Below, piece by piece: positions 31,178 through 42,110 of a DNA stretch of 64,000 bases. The stretch comes from an uncultured Methylophaga sp. (GTDB lineage Bacteria > Pseudomonadota > Gammaproteobacteria > GCF-002020875). Made by a program: the position numbers and the translations under genes. Numbering within the stretch: position 1 is the stretch's first letter; each line of letters begins with the position of its first letter. Location of the stretch: the NCBI GenBank assembly GCA_937877715.1, contig CALEHW010000042.1:1-64000 (forward strand), written 5' to 3'. The notes below the pieces were generated by a model that searched no databases, was not told the DNA's origin, and worked only from the letters and a program-made list of their open reading frames with translations.

Positions 31178-31924
31178 TTACAGATCGCCCCATAGGCTCT
31201 GCATGATGGCTATGGCTACAACGGAGGCTGTCTCCGTACGTAGAATTCGTGGACCCATCTGGACCCCATTAAACCCGGCCTCCTCTGCGGCGGCGATCTC
31301 TTGGCGGCTCAGCCCTCCCTCAGGTCCGACTATGATACCAACTCTCCCTATGGTTTGTTGTGATAAAGGGAACCCGGAAAATTTGCTCTTTGCCACAGCA
31401 TCGAGAACAAAGCCGTGTTCTATGGGGTCACTGTCGAGAGAGGAGAGAAAGTTCTGGAAGAGCCGAGGTTCATGGATTTGTGGTATCTGGTTGCGTCCGC
31501 ACTGTTCGCAGGCCGAGATGGCAACCTTCCGCCAATGCAGCAGCCTCTTCTCCAGCCGTTTCCGATCAAGCCTGACTACGGTGCGTTCACAGATCAGGGG
31601 GGTGATCTCCGCAACCCCACTCTCCGTTGCCTTCTGGATGGCGTAGTCCATCCGCTCTCCTTTGGAGATACCCTGAAACAGATGAAGTTTTAGTGGGCTC
31701 TCACGCTCCGGGAACTCTGGTTGAGCTGTCCGTACCGAGACCGTCTGTCTGTCGATAATCTCAACAGCGGCCGGAAACTCCCCGCCGGTTCCGTCAAATA
31801 GGGTCAGAGGGTCGGACTCCCTCAGGCGCAGAACCTGAATGGCATGACGACGTCCATACTCATCCAACATCATCACGGTATCTGGAGTGAGCGGGGTTGC
31901 ACTGTAAATTCTTGGAGTTGGCAT
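31178..31924 (-). CDS. rsmE: 16S rRNA (uracil1498-N3)-methyltransferase
   Basis: HAIQVLRLRESDPLTLFDG, IVGPEGGLSRQEIAAAEEAGF, LGPRILRTETA-like end; chosen start MPTPRIYS. Confidence 0.93.
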   Translation of the reverse strand: MPTPRIYSATPLTPDTVMMLDEYGRRHAIQVLRLRESDPLTLFDGTGGEFPAAVEIIDRQTVSVRTAQPEFPERESPLKLHLFQGISKGERMDYAIQKATESGVAEITPLICERTVVRLDRKRLEKRLLHWRKVAISACEQCGRNQIPQIHEPRLFQNFLSSLDSDPIEHGFVLDAVAKSKFSGFPLSQQTIGRVGIIVGPEGGLSRQEIAAAEEAGFNGVQMGPRILRTETASVVAIAIMQSLWGDL

Positions 31925-32017
31925 AGGGTACGGTGAGTATAATGGCTCTCTGAGATTATCGACAAATATCTGAAGAGTTTTCGTGAGATTGCTCAACTGA
32001 CAACCGAAAATGGCTGG

Positions 32018-32200
32018 GTGGATAACGCAACCCTCAAGTTTGAAGTGCTGGAACGTGATGAGAAGAGGGTGCTGATTGAGTTCAGTTTCGAGGAGATTGT
32101 AATGAGTGCCTCAGGATGTACGGTCAATCGGGTGGAGTGTTGGGACAAGGTGGAGCTGCAACTGCAGGGGGAAGAGGTTGTTGGGGTAGCGATCCTGTAG
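32018..32200 (+). CDS. Hypothetical small protein
   Basis: Frame is open from 31943 (WLSEIIDKYLKSFREIAQLTTENGWVDNATLKFEVLERDEKRVLIEFSFEEIV...) but lacks an upstream ATG/TTG; GTG at 32018 is the first canonical start. Confidence 0.4.
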   Translation: MDNATLKFEVLERDEKRVLIEFSFEEIVMSASGCTVNRVECWDKVELQLQGEEVVGVAIL

Positions 32201-32227
32201 TTTTTCGGCAAAAGACAAGGAATACGT

Positions 32228-32257
32228 TTGCAATTACCTATATTACTGAATTATAAT
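32228..32257 (+). promoter_or_regulatory. Sigma-70-type promoter (TTGCAA - 18 bp - TATAAT)
   Basis: Read directly: -35 TTGCAA 32228-32233, -10 TATAAT 32252-32257. Confidence 0.6.
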
Positions 32258-32263
32258 AACAGA

Positions 32264-32398
32264 CTGAGCCGACGTCTGATTCACCCTCCTCCTCGAATCT
32301 AGGCGTCAATATAAGCTCACACGATGCGCTCTTTTCCCCCAATTTAAAGAGCCGTCACTGCCGCCCTGGACCACCCCGTTCAGAGGCGGTATTTTTTT
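32264..32398 (+). ncRNA. Putative unannotated sRNA (~135 nt)
   Basis: Starts ~7 nt after the TATAAT. Hairpins CAGAC-tgagccgac-GTCTG and GCTCTTT-tcccccaattt-AAAGAGC, then a terminator-like TGCCGCC...GGCGGTATTTTTTT. No ORF explains the interval. Confidence 0.55.
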
Positions 32399-32466
32399 GT
32401 GCGGCACTAATTTGGTGTGCAGATATTGGCTTTATCGTGACTGCGGCCGACGATTATGTTGCATTC

Positions 32467-33000
32467 TTAGCGGGTTGGTCTGCCGTCCATGCTGATCTGG
32501 TTTTTCTCCCTCCAGTACTGGCGTATTCCCTCCGTACCTTTTTTCTCGATCCACTGGTTAAGGGTCTCCCGCTCACCTATCAGTTCCATTCTTGGTACCC
32601 CGAAGCCACAGGAACTATGTACTAGGTCAACCTTCAGCTCAATGAGCTGGCGTGCCCCCACACTATGGGGGAAGTGGTCATAGAGTTCGCTCCATCCCCC
32701 CTCATTAGGATGGGTGGTGGATGCTGTGCCGTAGGTCCGAAGAATCAATGGTTTTTCATCAAACGAGCAGAACATGATGGTCATTCGTGGATCTTCCAGC
32801 AGGTGAGCGGAGGTCTCGTTGCTACTTCCAGTCAGATTAAGCCAGATGATGCGGTTGGGGCTGATCACTCGCAGGGAGTCGAGCCCCTTGGGCGAGAGGT
32901 TGATCCGTCCCCGTTTCGGGGCGGTGGCAACAAAATAGAGATGTTGCTGCCCGATAAACTCGATATGGCGGTCACTCAGTACGGGAAAGAGTTGGCCCAT
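32467..33000 (-). CDS. Pyridoxamine 5'-phosphate oxidase-family protein
   Basis: HIEFIGQQHLYFVATAPKRGRINLSPKG, MTIMFCSFDEKPLILRTYGTA. Confidence 0.85.
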   Translation of the reverse strand: MGQLFPVLSDRHIEFIGQQHLYFVATAPKRGRINLSPKGLDSLRVISPNRIIWLNLTGSSNETSAHLLEDPRMTIMFCSFDEKPLILRTYGTASTTHPNEGGWSELYDHFPHSVGARQLIELKVDLVHSSCGFGVPRMELIGERETLNQWIEKKGTEGIRQYWREKNQISMDGRPTR

Positions 33001-33005
33001 GGTCG

Positions 33006-33854
33006 CTACTCCCCGACGAGATCCAGGCTATTGAATACTCGCAGTGTTGCTGCCGCCTGGTTCATGGTGTAGAAGTGAAGCCCCGGGGCACCGGCACTCA
33101 ACAGATCCTGGCATAGACGTGTGGTGACCTCCAGTCCAAACGCACGCAGAGAGTCGGTGTCATCACGATAGGCGATGAGCCGTTCCCTGATCCAGCGAGG
33201 AATCTCTGCCCCACACATCTCGGAGAAGCGGGCCAGATTTGTATAGTTGGTGATCGGCATAATGCCGGGGACGATCGGTAGGTCGATCCCCATTGCGGCA
33301 CAATCCTCACCAAAGCGGAGGTAGCCATCGATGTTGTAGAAATATTGGGTAATTGCACTATCTGCACCGGCCTCAACCTTGCGCTTGAAGTTCTGCAGAT
33401 CGGTAAAGGCGTCGGGAGCCTGGGGGTGAAACTCCGGATAGGCGGCCACCTCAATATGGAAATGGTCACCGCTCTCCTCGCGGATAAATGAGACCAGTTC
33501 ATTGGCATAGCGAAAATCCCCAGATGCACCCATGCCAGAAGGCATATCGCCTCGCAGGGCAACGATACGTTGGACCCCCTTTTCCTGGTATCCCTGCAGA
33601 ATCGCGGTAATACCCTCTCGAGTTGCACCAATACAGGAGAGGTGGGGGGCTGCATTAACTCCCTGTTGCTGGATATCCATCACAGCCTCATATGTCCCCT
33701 CCTGGGTGCTACCACCCGCACCAAAGGTGACTGAGGCATAGGCAGGTTTTATGGCGCTGAATAGCTCCTGTTGAGCGGCATGCAGCTTCTCTTTTCCTGC
33801 CTCTGTTTTTGGGGGGAAGAATTCCAGACTAAATTGTGGAGCTGGCTGGGTCAT
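33006..33854 (-). CDS. metF: Methylenetetrahydrofolate reductase
   Basis: SLEFFPPKTEAG, SVTFGAGGSTQ, PHLSCIGATREGI, GLHFYTMNQAAAT. Confidence 0.95.
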   Translation of the reverse strand: MTQPAPQFSLEFFPPKTEAGKEKLHAAQQELFSAIKPAYASVTFGAGGSTQEGTYEAVMDIQQQGVNAAPHLSCIGATREGITAILQGYQEKGVQRIVALRGDMPSGMGASGDFRYANELVSFIREESGDHFHIEVAAYPEFHPQAPDAFTDLQNFKRKVEAGADSAITQYFYNIDGYLRFGEDCAAMGIDLPIVPGIMPITNYTNLARFSEMCGAEIPRWIRERLIAYRDDTDSLRAFGLEVTTRLCQDLLSAGAPGLHFYTMNQAAATLRVFNSLDLVGE

Positions 33855-33971
33855 ATATTCTTGTCGTCTCGGTATGGGGAGATTGGGTCATCCTTTTTCA
33901 GTCAGGCGCAACCGATTTTGTTCAAAAGGATAACTCAACCTCCTTGTAATGCCTAGGGAAGCTATGAATAA

Positions 33972-33998
33972 GTCATCCCCGCCTGCGCGGGGGATGAC
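33972..33998. repeat. REP-like palindromic hairpin GTCATCCCCGCCTGCGCGGGGGATGAC
   Basis: Near-perfect inverted repeat in the metF-ahcY intergenic region, no T-tract on either side. Confidence 0.7.
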
Positions 33999-34011
33999 CT
34001 GATTAGATTCG

Positions 34012-35421
34012 CTAGTATCTGTAGTGCTCTGGTTTATAAGGGCCTTCTACCGGCACACTGATATAGTCAGCCTGGGTCTGGCTCAGAGTGGTGAGATTGA
34101 CCCCGATCTTCTCAAGGTGGTGGCGTGCGACCTCCTCATCCAGATGTTTCGGCAGGGTATATACCTCATTTTTATACTCACCCTTCTGGTTGAATAGTTC
34201 GATCTGTGCCAAGGTCTGGTTGGTAAAGGAGTTGGACATAACAAAACTTGGGTGGCCGGTGGCACAACCAAGGTTAACCAATCGACCCTCAGCCAGGAGA
34301 ATGATCTTGTTGCCACTTGGCAGGGTGATGTGGTCAACCTGTGGTTTGATGTTCTCCCATTCATATTTCTTCATATTTACAACATCGATCTCATTGTCGA
34401 AGTGACCAATGTTGCAAACAATTGTTTCATGTTTCATCTGCACCATATGGTCGTGGGTGATGACATTGAAGTTACCTGTTGCAGTTACAAAGATGTCGCC
34501 CTGTGAGGCAGCGTCATCCATGGTCACCACGCGGTATCCCTCCATTGCCGCCTGTAGTGCGCAGATAGGATCAATCTCAGTAACCCAGACAGTTGCGCCC
34601 AGACCACGTAGTGACTGGGCGCACCCCTTACCAACATCACCGTAGCCGAGAACAATGGCAATCTTTCCGGCGATCATTACATCTGTCGCACGCTTGATTC
34701 CATCTACCAGTGATTCACGACAGCCATAGAGGTTGTCGAATTTTGATTTTGTAACAGAGTCATTAACGTTGATTGCAGGGAAGGGGAGTGAGCCATCTTC
34801 CTGCATCTGATAGAGACGATGAACACCGGTGGTAGTCTCCTCGGTAACACCCTGAATGTTTTTCAGGATGTTGGAGTACCAGTTTGGGGATTCGCTCAAT
34901 TTATTCTTGATGGCTGCGTAGAGAACCTCCTCTTCCTCGCTGGTTGGGCTGTCCAGTACGGAGATATCACTCTCTGCCTTGGAGCCGAGAATAATAAGCA
35001 GGGTGGCATCACCACCGTCATCAAGAATCATGTTCGGGGTGCCGCCATCGGACCACTCCATGATCTTATGGCTGTAGTCCCAGTAATTCTCCAAAGACTC
35101 ACCCTTGTAGGCAAAGACAGGAATTCCCTGGTCGGCAATGGCGGCCGCAGCATGATCTTGTGTCGAATAAATATTGCACGATGCCCAGCGCACCTCGGCA
35201 CCCAGTGCAGTCAGGGTCTCGATCAGTGCCGCGGTCTGGATGGTCATATGTAGAGAGCCTGCGATACGTGCCCCCTTTAGAGGTTTGTCCTCACCATATT
35301 TTTCGCGCAGTGCCATCAGTCCAGGCATTTCACTTTCTGCGATACGAAGCTCCTTGTGGCCCCAATCCTTGAGGCTCATGTCTGCAATGACATAGTTATC
35401 TGTGGTCTCGATATTGCTCAT
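34012..35421 (-). CDS. ahcY: Adenosylhomocysteinase
   Basis: [35 protein letters not shown]-terminal KPEHYRY. Confidence 0.97.
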   Translation of the reverse strand: MSNIETTDNYVIADMSLKDWGHKELRIAESEMPGLMALREKYGEDKPLKGARIAGSLHMTIQTAALIETLTALGAEVRWASCNIYSTQDHAAAAIADQGIPVFAYKGESLENYWDYSHKIMEWSDGGTPNMILDDGGDATLLIILGSKAESDISVLDSPTSEEEEVLYAAIKNKLSESPNWYSNILKNIQGVTEETTTGVHRLYQMQEDGSLPFPAINVNDSVTKSKFDNLYGCRESLVDGIKRATDVMIAGKIAIVLGYGDVGKGCAQSLRGLGATVWVTEIDPICALQAAMEGYRVVTMDDAASQGDIFVTATGNFNVITHDHMVQMKHETIVCNIGHFDNEIDVVNMKKYEWENIKPQVDHITLPSGNKIILLAEGRLVNLGCATGHPSFVMSNSFTNQTLAQIELFNQKGEYKNEVYTLPKHLDEEVARHHLEKIGVNLTTLSQTQADYISVPVEGPYKPEHYRY

Positions 35422-35479
35422 TTTCTTTCCTCTATTTCATAGTCAATCGATCGAGAGCGCAGTTACGGTATCTACAGCT

Positions 35480-35534
35480 ATCTCAGTCCGGGCCTGGCGG
35501 GGGTGCCGTCGCAGCGCTCCCCGGGCTGAGGTTT
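35480..35534 (-). promoter_or_regulatory. SAH riboswitch upstream of ahcY
   Basis: Minus-strand CTCAGCCCGGGGAGCGCTGCGACGGCACCCCCGCCAGGCCCGGACTGAG shows the SAH riboswitch core (GGAGCGCTGCGAC...GCCAGGC) closed by a CTCAG/CTGAG stem. Confidence 0.9.
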
Positions 35535-35552
35535 TTTGGTTTACAAAATCAC

Positions 35553-36725
35553 CTAAACTCCGGCGGCATCACGTAGTGCATCAGCCTTGTCGGTACATTC
35601 CCAGGTGAACTCTTCCTCTGTTCTGCCGAAGTGCCCATAGGCGGCTGTCTTCTGATAGATGGGACGCAGCAGATCAAGCATCTCGACAATGCCGCGTGGC
35701 TTGAGGTTGAAGTGCTCAAGTACCAGTGCCTCAATTTTGGAATCGTCAATTACCCCAGTACCAAAGGTCTCCACAGAGACCGAGGTGGGGTCAGCAACAC
35801 CGATTGCATAGGAGATCTGAATCTCACAACGCTCAGCGAGGCCGGCGGCAACAATATTCTTGGCAACATAACGGCCTGCATAGGCAGCAGATCGGTCAAC
35901 CTTGGATGGATCCTTGCCAGAGAAGGCGCCACCACCATGGCGAGCCATGCCACCATATGTGTCGACAATAATCTTTCTTCCGGTAAGACCACAGTCTCCA
36001 ACCGGACCACCAATGACAAAGTTGCCAGTAGGGTTGATATGGTATTTGGTGTTGGCATCAAGCCACTCCTCGGGAAGTACTGGACGGATAATCTCTTCTC
36101 GTACAGCTTCTTGCAGATCCTTGTAGGCGATATCCGGGTCGTGCTGTGTAGAGAGAACTACCGCATCAATACCAACCGGCTTGCCATCACTATAGCGGAA
36201 GGTAACCTGGCTCTTGGCATCTGGGCGCAGCCATGGAAGCACACCGTTTTTGCGTAGCTCTGCCTGACGCTCTACCAAGCGGTGGGAGTAGGTGATGGGA
36301 GCGGGCATCAGCACATCGGTCTCGTTGGAGGCGTAGCCAAACATCAGCCCCTGGTCACCGGCGCCCTGCTCATGGCTATCAGACTCATCAACCCCCATGG
36401 CGATATCAGAGGACTGTTTACCGATTGCCGAGAGCACCGCACAGCTTTTGCCATCGAAACCAACATCAGCGGAGTTGTAACCGATATCACACACTACCTT
36501 GCGTACTAATTCCTCGGTATCAACCCAGGCGTTGGTGGTGATCTCTCCAGCCAGAATGACCATACCAGTCTTGACCATGGTCTCGCAGGCAACGCGTGAA
36601 TTTTTATCCTCTTTCAGCAGTGCATCCAGTACCGTATCAGAGATTTGGTCTGCCAGTTTATCGGGGTGTCCCTCGGATACTGATTCTGAGGTAAAAAGCG
36701 TTGTATTGTCTGTGTTGTTACTCAT
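35553..36725 (-). CDS. metK: S-adenosylmethionine synthetase
   Basis: [51 protein letters not shown]. Confidence 0.97.
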   Translation of the reverse strand: MSNNTDNTTLFTSESVSEGHPDKLADQISDTVLDALLKEDKNSRVACETMVKTGMVILAGEITTNAWVDTEELVRKVVCDIGYNSADVGFDGKSCAVLSAIGKQSSDIAMGVDESDSHEQGAGDQGLMFGYASNETDVLMPAPITYSHRLVERQAELRKNGVLPWLRPDAKSQVTFRYSDGKPVGIDAVVLSTQHDPDIAYKDLQEAVREEIIRPVLPEEWLDANTKYHINPTGNFVIGGPVGDCGLTGRKIIVDTYGGMARHGGGAFSGKDPSKVDRSAAYAGRYVAKNIVAAGLAERCEIQISYAIGVADPTSVSVETFGTGVIDDSKIEALVLEHFNLKPRGIVEMLDLLRPIYQKTAAYGHFGRTEEEFTWECTDKADALRDAAGV

Positions 36726-36743
36726 TGCGGCCTATATCTCCAT

Positions 36744-36779
36744 AAAAAAACCCGCTCAACCAGTTGGCGTGCGGGTTTT
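36744..36779 (-). terminator. Rho-independent terminator in the metK leader
   Basis: Minus-strand AAAACCCGC-acgccaactggttga-GCGGGTTTTTTT, located between the riboswitch-like element and the metK ATG. Confidence 0.85.
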
Positions 36780-36794
36780 AGAATTCTGACCTGC

Positions 36795-36850
36795 ATCGCT
36801 TTAGCCGTATTTTTATAGCGCTCGCAAGCTGAGCTCAAATCAGCGCTATC
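36795..36850 (-). promoter_or_regulatory. SAM-II-like (SAM_alpha) riboswitch upstream of metK
   Basis: Minus-strand GATAGCGCTGATTTGAGCTCAGCTTGCGAGCGCTATAAAAATACGGCTAAAGCG. TAGCGCT/AGCGCTA P1 stem, GATTTG loop, TTGC, and 3' GCTAAA match the SAM-II pattern. Confidence 0.75.
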
Positions 36851-36928
36851 TACGATTCTCTATGATGAGTGGTTTTTCTGTCAAGTTTTTTTGTAGAATT
36901 GCAAAATAATGAAAGGAGATTACAAGTT

Positions 36929-37486
36929 ATGGTAAGTCTGGAGACCCCTGTTTGTGAGTTCGGGAACGCGGCACCCGGTTTTGAGCTGCCTGATGTTTAT
37001 GGTGCTGTGTGGACACAGCAGAGCCTGAAGGGGGAGAGGGGGTTGCTGGTGATGTTCATCTGTAACCACTGTCCATATGTCAAAGCGATAAGGGAGAGGC
37101 TGGTTCGGGATGCCAAGGAGTTGAAGATGATGGGGATTAATAGCGTTGCTATTATGTCCAACGATCCTGCCCAATACGAGGAAGACTCTCCGGAAAATAT
37201 GAGAAGAGTTGCTGAGGAGTTTGGCTTTCCATTTCCATATCTGTTGGATGAGACTCAGGAGGTTGCCAAGGCATTTGGCGCAGTTTGCACCCCGGATTTT
37301 TTTGGTTATAACGTGGACCTGACTCTTCAGTACCGTGGTCGATTGGATGAGAGTCGAAAAGAGACCTCTCCTGATGGTGTGCGCCGGGATCTTTTTGAGG
37401 CAATGGGAGAGGTTGCAAGGAGCGGGGCCGGGCCCGCAGATCAGATTCCAAGCATGGGATGTTCCATCAAGTGGAAAGATGAGTAA
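36929..37486 (+). CDS. Thioredoxin/AhpC-TSA-like family protein
   Basis: FELPDVYGAVWTQQSLKGERGLLVMFICNHCPYVKAI; start MVSLET chosen because it follows AAGGAGAT. Confidence 0.85.
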   Translation: MVSLETPVCEFGNAAPGFELPDVYGAVWTQQSLKGERGLLVMFICNHCPYVKAIRERLVRDAKELKMMGINSVAIMSNDPAQYEEDSPENMRRVAEEFGFPFPYLLDETQEVAKAFGAVCTPDFFGYNVDLTLQYRGRLDESRKETSPDGVRRDLFEAMGEVARSGAGPADQIPSMGCSIKWKDE

Positions 37487-37752
37487 TATCCATCTTTTAT
37501 AACTGGTTGTTTTTGAGAGTTATTCTGGCGCTGCCCCATTTCCGGTAATGGGGTGATCCAAAATTCTGAATACCTATATCATTTTCATTAGTTGATCAGA
37601 TGCCCAGAGTGGGTGAAAATAACCAGTTACGTTGTGTGCTGAGATTTCACTGAGAGTCTCGATACAATGGATTAAATAACCTTGCCTCGAATGCAATTTA
37701 TATATTTTTGCTTCGAGGTTTGATTTCCAGCTAGAGAAGGGAGAAGTTAGTT

Positions 37753-39741
37753 ATGTCATCAAGAAGAGAACTGGCCAATGCGATTCGTGCATTGAGCATG
37801 GACGCAGTACAGAAGGCCAATTCCGGACATCCAGGTGCCCCAATGGGCATGGCTGATATCGCCGAGGTTTTGTGGAATGGACACATGAAGTTCAACCCAA
37901 CCAATGCCAAGTGGGCAGATCGTGACCGTTTTGTTCTCTCCAACGGACATGGTTCCATGTTGATCTACTCCCTTTTGCACCTGTCTGGCTTTGATCTCAG
38001 TATGGATGACATCAAGAACTTTCGTCAGTTGCATGCCAAAACAGCGGGCCACCCAGAGTATGGTTATGCAGACGGTATTGAGACTACAACTGGCCCATTG
38101 GGGCAAGGCATTACCAACGCAGTCGGTATGGCAATTGCTGAGCGCACATTGGCGGCAGAGTTCAATAAGCCTGACCGTAAGATTGTAGACCACAATACTT
38201 ACGTATTTATGGGTGATGGCTGTCTGATGGAGGGTCTCTCCCATGAGGCATGTGCAATGGCCGGAACCTTGGGTCTGGGCAAACTGATTGCTGTTTGGGA
38301 TGACAATGACATCTCTATTGATGGACATATTTCTGATTGGATGGAGAAGGATGTTGCTGGCCGTTTTGAATCATATGGCTGGCATGTAATTCGCGATATT
38401 GATGGCCACGATGCAGACGCAATCAGTGCTGCGATTGAGGCAGCGAAGAGTGAAACATCCAAGCCTTCACTGATTTGTGCGCGTACAACGATTGGTTTTG
38501 GTTCACCAAACCTCTGTGGTACCCATGATTGCCATGGCGCACCTCTGGGTGCTGATGAGATTGCGGCAACTCGTAAAGAGTTGGGCTGGGAGCATGGTCC
38601 ATTTGAGATTCCAGAAGATATTTATGCTGGCTGGGATCATAAGGAACAGGGTAAGGCTGATGAAGCGGCCTGGCAGGTTCGTTTTGATGCCTATAAGGCG
38701 GAGTATCCAACAGAGGCGGCAGAGTTTAAGCGCCGTATGGCGGGTGATCTGCCGGCAAACTTTGAAGCGGAGATGGACAAGTTCATTGCACAGACTCAAA
38801 CAGACATGCCAAATATTGCCTCTCGCAAGGCATCCCAGAATGCGATTGAGGCGATGGGCCCAATCGTTCCCGAGTTGTTTGGTGGTTCTGCCGACCTGAC
38901 AGGATCCAACCTGACAAACTGGTCTCGTACAGTGAAAGTCACTCCCGATAATGCAAGAGGCAATTATATCTCTTGGGGTGTGCGTGAGTTCGGTATGGCA
39001 CATATGATGAACGGTATGGTTTTGCATGGTGGCTTCAAGGTGTATGGTGCAACATTCTTCATGTTTATGGAGTTCATGCGTAACGCACTGCGTATGTCTG
39101 CATTGATGAAGATTGGTACGATCTATGTGTATACCCATGACTCGATTGGTCTGGGTGAGGATGGACCTACGCACCAACCTGTTGAGCAGTTGGCTACCAT
39201 GCGTGCAATTCCCAACTTCCAGACCTGGAGAGCGTGTGATGCAATCGAGTCAGCAGTCTCCTGGAAGATGGCAATGCTGCGTGGTAACGCACCAACTGCA
39301 CTGGTCTTCTCGCGCCAGAATCTGACTCCAATGGAGCGCAGTGATGAGCAGCTCAAGAATATTGAGAAGGGTGGATATGTAATCAAGGACTGTGATGGTG
39401 ATGCAGATCTGATCATGATTGCAACCGGTTCTGAGGTTGGTCTGGCAGTAGATTCTGCTGCCGCAATGAATGGCGTCAATGTACGTGTTGTCTCCATGCC
39501 ATCTACCGATGCGTTTGATGCGCAGGATCAGGCATATAAGGATTCTGTTCTGACCCCAGGTGTGAAGCGTGTGGCAATCGAGGCTGGTGTTGATAATGGC
39601 TGGCACAAGTATGTTGGTCTTGAAGGTGCAGTTGTCTGCATGGATTCATTCGGTGAATCTGCACCAGCAGGTCAGCTGTTCGAACAGTTTGGATTTACGG
39701 TAGATAATGTAGTTTCTACCGCAAAGAAAGTTTTAGGTTAA
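37753..39741 (+). CDS. tkt: Transketolase
   Basis: [65 protein letters not shown]. Confidence 0.97.
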   Translation: MSSRRELANAIRALSMDAVQKANSGHPGAPMGMADIAEVLWNGHMKFNPTNAKWADRDRFVLSNGHGSMLIYSLLHLSGFDLSMDDIKNFRQLHAKTAGHPEYGYADGIETTTGPLGQGITNAVGMAIAERTLAAEFNKPDRKIVDHNTYVFMGDGCLMEGLSHEACAMAGTLGLGKLIAVWDDNDISIDGHISDWMEKDVAGRFESYGWHVIRDIDGHDADAISAAIEAAKSETSKPSLICARTTIGFGSPNLCGTHDCHGAPLGADEIAATRKELGWEHGPFEIPEDIYAGWDHKEQGKADEAAWQVRFDAYKAEYPTEAAEFKRRMAGDLPANFEAEMDKFIAQTQTDMPNIASRKASQNAIEAMGPIVPELFGGSADLTGSNLTNWSRTVKVTPDNARGNYISWGVREFGMAHMMNGMVLHGGFKVYGATFFMFMEFMRNALRMSALMKIGTIYVYTHDSIGLGEDGPTHQPVEQLATMRAIPNFQTWRACDAIESAVSWKMAMLRGNAPTALVFSRQNLTPMERSDEQLKNIEKGGYVIKDCDGDADLIMIATGSEVGLAVDSAAAMNGVNVRVVSMPSTDAFDAQDQAYKDSVLTPGVKRVAIEAGVDNGWHKYVGLEGAVVCMDSFGESAPAGQLFEQFGFTVDNVVSTAKKVLG

Positions 39742-39757
39742 TTTTAAGGAGCAATAG

Positions 39758-40768
<1,011 letters not shown>

Positions 40769-40782
40769 GTTGAATGTGTGAT

Positions 40783-40817
40783 AAATCAGCCCCCAACTTT
40801 GGGGGCTGATTTGTTTT
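40783..40817 (+). terminator. Rho-independent terminator after gap
   Basis: AAATCAGCCCCCAACTTTGGGGGCTGATTTGTTTTG. Confidence 0.85.
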
Positions 40818-40892
40818 GGGCTACCTAAACCAATAGAGTTTTTCGCAAATATGAATTTTGCAAAAAACTTTTAAATATTCAGGAGTAATACA

Positions 40893-42074
40893 ATGTCTGT
40901 AATCAAGATGACCGATCTGGGGCTTGAGGGTAAACGTGTACTGATTCGCCAGGATCTCAATGTGCCGATCAAGGATGGTAAGGTAAGCAGTGATAAGCGA
41001 ATTCGTGCATCGATGCCAACTATTGAGCACTGCATAAAGGCGGGTGCGCAGGTTATGTTGATGTCTCATTTGGGACGTCCGACAGAGGGCGAGCCTGCTG
41101 ATGAGTTTTCTCTAAAGCCGGTTGCAGATTATCTGACGGATGCTCTGGGCAGAGAGGTCGCATTGATTGCTGACTATCTGGATAGCGCCCCCTCCATGAA
41201 CGATGGTGATGTGGTTCTACTGGAGAATGTTCGTTTCAATATTGGTGAGAAGAAGAATGATGAGGCACTCTCTGCAAAATATGCCGCACTATGTGATATC
41301 TACGTGATGGATGCATTTGGCACAGCTCATCGTGCACAGGCATCAACTCATGGTGTTGCAAGTGTGGCCCCAACTGCCTGTGCCGGCCCGCTACTTGCCG
41401 GGGAGCTGGATGCTCTGGGTAAGGCGCTGGATAATCCAAAACGCCCTATGGCAGCTATTGTTGGTGGCTCCAAGGTCTCTACCAAACTGACTGTGCTGGA
41501 GTCACTCTCTGGGGTGGTTGATCAGTTGATTCCTGGTGGCGGCATTGCCAATACCTTTATTGCTGCTGCTGGACACAATGTTGGCAAGTCACTGGTTGAA
41601 GAGGATCTTATCCCTGAGGCCCAGCGTCTGATGGAGGCTGCAAGGGTGAAAGGAAATGAGATTCCGGTCCCCACTGATGTGATAGTAGGCAAGGAGTTTT
41701 CGGAATCTGCCGAGGCAACTGCCAAGAAGGTTGAGGATGTGGAGGATGATGACATGATTTTTGATATCGGCCCTGAGACTTCCACCCGTTTTGCCGAGAT
41801 GATGCAGGCGGCAGGTACCGTTGTCTGGAACGGCCCAGTCGGAGTTTTTGAATTTGATCAGTTTGGTGAGGGCACCAAATCACTTGGAATAGCGATTGCC
41901 GAATCTGATGCATTCTCTATTGCCGGTGGTGGTGATACTTTGGCAGCTGTTGATAAATATGGCATCTCTGACAAGGTCTCCTACATCTCTACTGGTGGTG
42001 GCGCATTTCTTGAATTCCTAGAGGGTAAAAAGTTACCTGCAGTAGCGGTTCTCGAAGAGCGCGCAAAAGGATAG
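40893..42074 (+). CDS. pgk: Phosphoglycerate kinase
   Basis: [63 protein letters not shown]. Confidence 0.97.
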   Translation: MSVIKMTDLGLEGKRVLIRQDLNVPIKDGKVSSDKRIRASMPTIEHCIKAGAQVMLMSHLGRPTEGEPADEFSLKPVADYLTDALGREVALIADYLDSAPSMNDGDVVLLENVRFNIGEKKNDEALSAKYAALCDIYVMDAFGTAHRAQASTHGVASVAPTACAGPLLAGELDALGKALDNPKRPMAAIVGGSKVSTKLTVLESLSGVVDQLIPGGGIANTFIAAAGHNVGKSLVEEDLIPEAQRLMEAARVKGNEIPVPTDVIVGKEFSESAEATAKKVEDVEDDDMIFDIGPETSTRFAEMMQAAGTVVWNGPVGVFEFDQFGEGTKSLGIAIAESDAFSIAGGGDTLAAVDKYGISDKVSYISTGGGAFLEFLEGKKLPAVAVLEERAKG

Positions 42075-42110
42075 AATGGGGGTTTCATCTATCCGAATAA
42101 TGGGAATGGT

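Noticed and set aside
38503-39177. 224 aa minus-strand ORF inside tkt
   Set aside because: Fully antisense to transketolase, Cys/His-rich composition typical of spurious frames.
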